Assembly: GCA_003168235.1 (NCBI GenBank) | Contig: PMSZ01000134.1 | Coordinates: 170-8,670, forward strand | Reading direction: 5' to 3' | DNA length: 8,501 bases | Origin: Acidobacteriaceae bacterium | GTDB lineage: Bacteria > Acidobacteriota > Terriglobia > Terriglobales > Acidobacteriaceae | In this document: positions 6,023-8,501 of the stretch, one piece after another | How positions within the stretch are numbered: the stretch's first letter is position 1 | Layout of the letters: each line of letters begins with the position of its first letter | Program-made: the position numbers and the translations under genes | Notes under the pieces: generated by a model | What the model was told of the DNA's origin: nothing | What the model saw: the letters and a program-made list of their open reading frames with translations, nothing else | Databases searched by the model: none

Positions 6023-6673
6023 CTCGCATTCACGGCCTTCACCAGCGCGCAGGCGCATGTTTCCTTCCCCGCCCCTGACGGATATCGCCTCAACGCCGAT
6101 CTCTATGGCGACGGAATCCGAGCCGTGGTCCTGGTTCACGGCGGCCGCTTCAACAAAGAGAGTTGGAAAAAACAGGCGCAAGTTCTCTCCGACTCGGGCT
6201 TCCGCGTTCTGGCGATCGATTTCCGCGGGTATGGACAGACGAAAGCCGGAACCACTAACGTCGACGACAATTCTTACCCGGACGTCCTGACCGCGGTTCG
6301 ATACTTGCACTCGACGGGTTCGAACTCGGTCTCCGTCGTCGGCGCAAGCATGGGCGGCGATGCCACCGCCGACGCCGTCATGGCCGAACGTCCCGGAGAG
6401 ATCGACCGCGTTATATTCCTGGGGTCTGCCGGAGGCGACGCGCCCGAGCGACTCGCCCCGCAACTCAAGGTCCGAAAACTTTTTATCGTGAGCCGCGACG
6501 ACGAAAGCGGCGACGGGCCCAGACTCCCCGGAATTTCCGACCATTACCGCCGTGCTCCCGAACCTAAGAAGCTCATAATTCTCGAGGGCTCTGCCCACGC
6601 GCAGTTTCTGTTCGATACCGATCAGGGCACGCGGTTGATGGAAGAAATGCAGCGTTTCCTCTCTGAACCGTAG
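5948..6673 (+). CDS. Exported alpha/beta hydrolase
   Basis: This 241-residue protein is an alpha/beta hydrolase with the expected order of elements. They are VVLVHGGRF with the oxyanion-hole HGG at 64-66, AIDFRGYGQT (89-98), and the nucleophile elbow GASMG with Ser134. The likely acid is D184 or D185 in FIVSRDDES, and the His is 217 in LEGSAHAQF. The N-terminus is a signal peptide with probable cleavage after AQA at residue 36, so the enzyme likely works in the periplasm. Much of its hydrophobic core is built from a 15-bp repeat. Start choice is open. ATG 5948 is taken, but ATG 5972 in the same frame also gives a workable signal, and neither has a clear ribosome site. Substrate is unknown; an esterase or dienelactone-hydrolase-like enzyme is possible. 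The next gene follows 15 bases after the stop and may be co-transcribed. Confidence 0.85.
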   Translation: MRAPCPASMIPASIIPASITLALTILAFTAFTSAQAHVSFPAPDGYRLNADLYGDGIRAVVLVHGGRFNKESWKKQAQVLSDSGFRVLAIDFRGYGQTKAGTTNVDDNSYPDVLTAVRYLHSTGSNSVSVVGASMGGDATADAVMAERPGEIDRVIFLGSAGGDAPERLAPQLKVRKLFIVSRDDESGDGPRLPGISDHYRRAPEPKKLIILEGSAHAQFLFDTDQGTRLMEEMQRFLSEP

Positions 6674-6688
6674 CCGAGCCTTGTCCTT

Positions 6689-7300
6689 ATGCCCATCCTA
6701 GTCATCGGCGGACACACCCGCAGCGTCGGCAAAACCAGCGTCGTAGCCGGCCTCATCGCTGCCCTGCCGGCCATGCACTGGACCGCCCTCAAAATCACCC
6801 AATACGGACACGGCGTCTGCTCCGCCAACGGCGCTCCCTGTGACTGCGCCACCGCCGACCACTCCTTCGCCGTTTCCGAAGAAAAAGACCGCTCCGGCGA
6901 ATCCGACACTTCCCGCTTCCTCGTCGCCGGAGCCGATCACTCCTGGTGGGTCCGCACTCAGCAAGGCCATCTCGCCGAGGCCATGTCCCGCATCCGAAAA
7001 ATTCTCGCCGGCACGCAAAGCGCCATCATCGAATCGAACAGCATCCTGCGCTTCCTGAAGCCCGATCTCTATCTAACCGTCCTCGACCCGCAAACCGCCG
7101 ACTTCAAAACCAGCGCCCAAACTTTTCTCGACCGGGCCGACGCCGTCCTTATCCACACCGCAGGCAATTCGAAAACTCCCGCATGGAAACAAATCTCACT
7201 GAAACCCGTGATCAATCGCCCAATGTTCCCGATACATCCCCCAACCTACGTAACGCCGGAAGTAGTAGAGTTCGTTCGCACTCGTCTGAGCAACCCCTAA
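6689..7300 (+). CDS. MobB-like P-loop NTPase
   Basis: This 203-residue soluble protein opens with MPILVIGGHTRSVGKTSVV, a P-loop in which G8 and G14-K15-T16 are separated by five rather than four residues. ALKITQYGHG (33-42) sits where MobB-type proteins have their IKH segment. IIESNSILRFLKPDLYLTVLD (113-133) fits a Walker B strand and a following strand of the SIMIBI class. MobB binds GTP and helps make the molybdopterin guanine dinucleotide cofactor. The likeness here is only to the general fold, and I see no molybdenum genes nearby, so that role is not claimed. Between strands are H41, C44, C51, C53 and H58, a possible metal-binding cluster. The ATG at 6689 starts 15 bases after the hydrolase stop, suggesting one transcript. 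It converges on the minus-strand gene with a 33-base gap and no visible terminator. Confidence 0.75.
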   Translation: MPILVIGGHTRSVGKTSVVAGLIAALPAMHWTALKITQYGHGVCSANGAPCDCATADHSFAVSEEKDRSGESDTSRFLVAGADHSWWVRTQQGHLAEAMSRIRKILAGTQSAIIESNSILRFLKPDLYLTVLDPQTADFKTSAQTFLDRADAVLIHTAGNSKTPAWKQISLKPVINRPMFPIHPPTYVTPEVVEFVRTRLSNP

Positions 7301-7333
7301 ATCCGGCTGCCCGACCCTTCCGCGCATTTCGCC

Positions 7334-8053
7334 CTACGCCCCCGCCTTGATCTCCACCGCCTTGTCATCCTCAAACGAAATCACCAGCGGCTTTCCCCCA
7401 TTCGCATAATGCAAAGTTCGAGACCCATAATCTCCCGATCCCTCCGGAATGCCCAACCCAATCGCGAAGCTGCACTGCAACTCGCTCATCCCCGCCTGCA
7501 CTTCATGCGCATCAACTTTCTGCCACACCTCCGCCGGCCAATGCCTATACAGCTCGTGTGGATCCTGCACGAAGAACATATCGTCGGAGCGAATCTTGAA
7601 TTCGCCATCCTTCTCCGCTCCAATCGGAACCGCATAACTCTTGCCCTCAAGCGAGAACACCGCCAGCACCTGCTTCACTCCCGGAGCCTGCGCAGAAACC
7701 CCCGTCACCACATCCTCGATCGCCAACTTCTGCAACGGAAGCAGCGTCCCCGCCTCATGCGCGAAATCCGTCTTCTTCCGCGCCGCGTCATACGGATAGT
7801 AAGTAATCTGATAACCGACCTTCACCCAAACCGGCTGCTCCATCAGTTGCCGCGCCGACTTCAGATCATACGGATACAACTTCTTCGGCGTGACGTAGTA
7901 ATCAGCCTTTAGCGCTGTCTCCTGCTTCGGAGTCCTGTCCAGCGCCGCTTCGTGTCGTTCGTAGACAACGTAAGCGGCACGCCCGCCCGCAATCAAAATC
8001 GCCGCCGCCATAAAAATCTGCAATTTTTTCAGAACTTCCGGATCGAGTGCCAT
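7334..8053 (-). CDS. Membrane-anchored protein with a BamE/SmpA-like C-terminal part
   Basis: The 239-residue product has one hydrophobic segment at about 12-31 after a short charged start (MALDPEVLKK), so it is likely anchored in the inner membrane with the body outside. I do not recognise the middle, which is rich in Tyr, Lys and Asp (YYVTPKKLYPYD, YQITYYPYD). The last 55 residues run VQAGMSELQCSFAIGLGIPEG, then SRTLHYANGGKPLVISFEDDKAVEI. This resembles the pattern of SmpA/BamE-type domains: a GM-x-x-x-Q helix, GxP, an aromatic strand, and an F-x-[ND]-x-x-V end. That is inference from pattern, not a firm family call. The ATG at 8053 has no clear ribosome site. It is transcribed away from the iron-sulfur gene through a 59-base shared spacer and ends in convergence with the P-loop gene. 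Confidence 0.75.
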   Translation of the reverse strand: MALDPEVLKKLQIFMAAAILIAGGRAAYVVYERHEAALDRTPKQETALKADYYVTPKKLYPYDLKSARQLMEQPVWVKVGYQITYYPYDAARKKTDFAHEAGTLLPLQKLAIEDVVTGVSAQAPGVKQVLAVFSLEGKSYAVPIGAEKDGEFKIRSDDMFFVQDPHELYRHWPAEVWQKVDAHEVQAGMSELQCSFAIGLGIPEGSGDYGSRTLHYANGGKPLVISFEDDKAVEIKAGA

Positions 8054-8112
8054 AATTTAGGTCGGATCGAAATCAGTTAGAATAGGAGTTAGAAACCCGC
8101 AAAAGGAAACCC
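8054..8112. promoter_or_regulatory. Divergent promoter region
   Basis: This 59-base spacer must serve both flanking genes. TAGAAT at 8078-8083 is a -10-like hexamer for the + strand gene, with only a weak -35 match (TTTAGG near 8056-8061). AAAGGAA at 8102-8108 is the ribosome site of that gene, four bases before its ATG. I see no clear -10 for the minus gene. Confidence 0.4.
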
Positions 8113-8430
8113 ATGCCGATCGCCCAGGATGACGTTCTGAACGCACTCAAGCAGTGCTACGACCCCGAAATCCCCGTTAACATCGTCGATCTTGGCCTTA
8201 TCTACGAGATCCGCTTCGACGATGTCCCCGAAGGCCAGCAAGATGTCACCGTCGATATGACCCTGACCGCCCAGGGATGCCCCGAGCACGTCAATATCAG
8301 TGCCCAGGTAAAGTCCCGCGTCGAGCAGCTCCCCGGCGTCCGCAATGCCAACGTCAACGTAATCTGGGAACCCGCCTGGACTCCCGAACGCCTAAGCCCC
8401 GAAGCCAAAAAACAACTAGGCATCGAGTAG
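8113..8430 (+). CDS. MIP18/DUF59 iron-sulfur cluster assembly factor (SufT/PaaD-like)
   Basis: This 105-residue protein is a complete single DUF59 (MIP18) domain. DPEIPVNIVDLGLIYEI at 17-33 is the family hallmark. TAQGCPEH (52-59) holds the conserved Cys56, and VNVIWEPAWTPERLSPEAK (81-99) is the typical C-terminal strand and turn. Members such as SufT help mature or deliver iron-sulfur clusters in the cytoplasm; PaaD and the eukaryotic MIP18 (CIA2) are relatives. It is close to the size of the stand-alone SufT type and lacks extra domains. The start is supported by AAAGGAA just upstream. No suf genes are visible, but the window ends 71 bases later, so a cluster could continue there. No symbol is given because the single-domain forms are named inconsistently. 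Confidence 0.93.
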   Translation: MPIAQDDVLNALKQCYDPEIPVNIVDLGLIYEIRFDDVPEGQQDVTVDMTLTAQGCPEHVNISAQVKSRVEQLPGVRNANVNVIWEPAWTPERLSPEAKKQLGIE

Positions 8431-8448
8431 GCCGGATTCTCACTTGGA

Positions 8449-8454
8449 TAAAAT
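8449..8454 (+). promoter_or_regulatory. Possible -10 box near the right edge
   Basis: TAAAAT matches the -10 consensus at five of six bases and is followed by AGGG and an ATG at 8459. That frame stops after ten codons within the palindrome, so it is probably not a gene. The hexamer might serve a gene outside the window. Confidence 0.2.
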
Positions 8455-8464
8455 AGGGATGTCA

Positions 8465-8495
8465 TTCCTCACCGGGCCGAAGGCCCGGTGAGGAA
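8465..8495. repeat. Perfect 14-bp palindrome (REP-like)
   Basis: TTCCTCACCGGGCC (8465-8478) and its exact complement (8482-8495) flank a GAA loop. The layout GTCATTCC, palindrome, GGAACCTGCT resembles dispersed intergenic palindromes I know from acidobacterial genomes. It also begins 34 bases after the stop of the iron-sulfur gene and could act as a transcript end. The downstream sequence is cut by the window. Confidence 0.7.
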
Positions 8496-8501
8496 CCTGC
8501 T

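Noticed and set aside
6008..6598. Minus-strand open frame of 196 codons opposite the hydrolase
   Set aside because: The plus strand has the complete catalytic triad and signal peptide; the antisense product has no recognisable feature.
8459..8491. Ten-codon open frame inside the terminal palindrome
   Set aside because: It is too short, and its sequence is explained by the palindrome.

Overview
The window looks like a chromosomal stretch from a Gram-negative, GC-rich bacterium, most likely an Acidobacteriota of the Terriglobia type. That placement is an inference. It rests on lipid A genes (so an outer membrane), codon choice strongly biased to C-ending codons, mostly weak Shine-Dalgarno sites, and intergenic spacers filled with short heptamer repeats and palindromes of a kind I associate with that phylum. 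I see no rRNA, tRNA, CRISPR array, insertion sequence or phage gene.

Layout. Positions 1-1134 hold the 3' part of a membrane glycosyltransferase of the GT39/PMT type, cut by the window edge. Positions 1319-2554 encode an orphan protein with about eleven membrane segments. A 444-base spacer follows, with a plausible intrinsic terminator. Positions 2999-3718 encode a secreted SYLF-domain protein. Positions 3808-4719 encode an LpxL/HtrB-like lipid A acyltransferase. Positions 4870-5916 are an lpxD gene interrupted by one in-frame TAA. Positions 5948-6673 encode an exported alpha/beta hydrolase and 6689-7300 a MobB-like P-loop protein. On the minus strand, 8053-7334 encodes a membrane-anchored protein with a BamE-like tail. 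A 59-base divergent spacer separates it from 8113-8430, a MIP18/DUF59 iron-sulfur assembly factor. The window ends in a perfect 14-bp palindrome.

How the genes fit together. The acyltransferase and lpxD both act on lipid A, and several neighbours (GT39 protein, SYLF protein, exported hydrolase, BamE-like protein) are probably envelope proteins. I see no defence system, secondary-metabolite cluster or mobile element. The most notable points are the nonsense codon in lpxD, which removes the catalytic histidine, and the repeat arrays. Heptamers form a hairpin abutting the acyltransferase start codon and a G-quadruplex-capable run in front of lpxD. A 15-bp repeat runs in frame into the signal peptide of the hydrolase.
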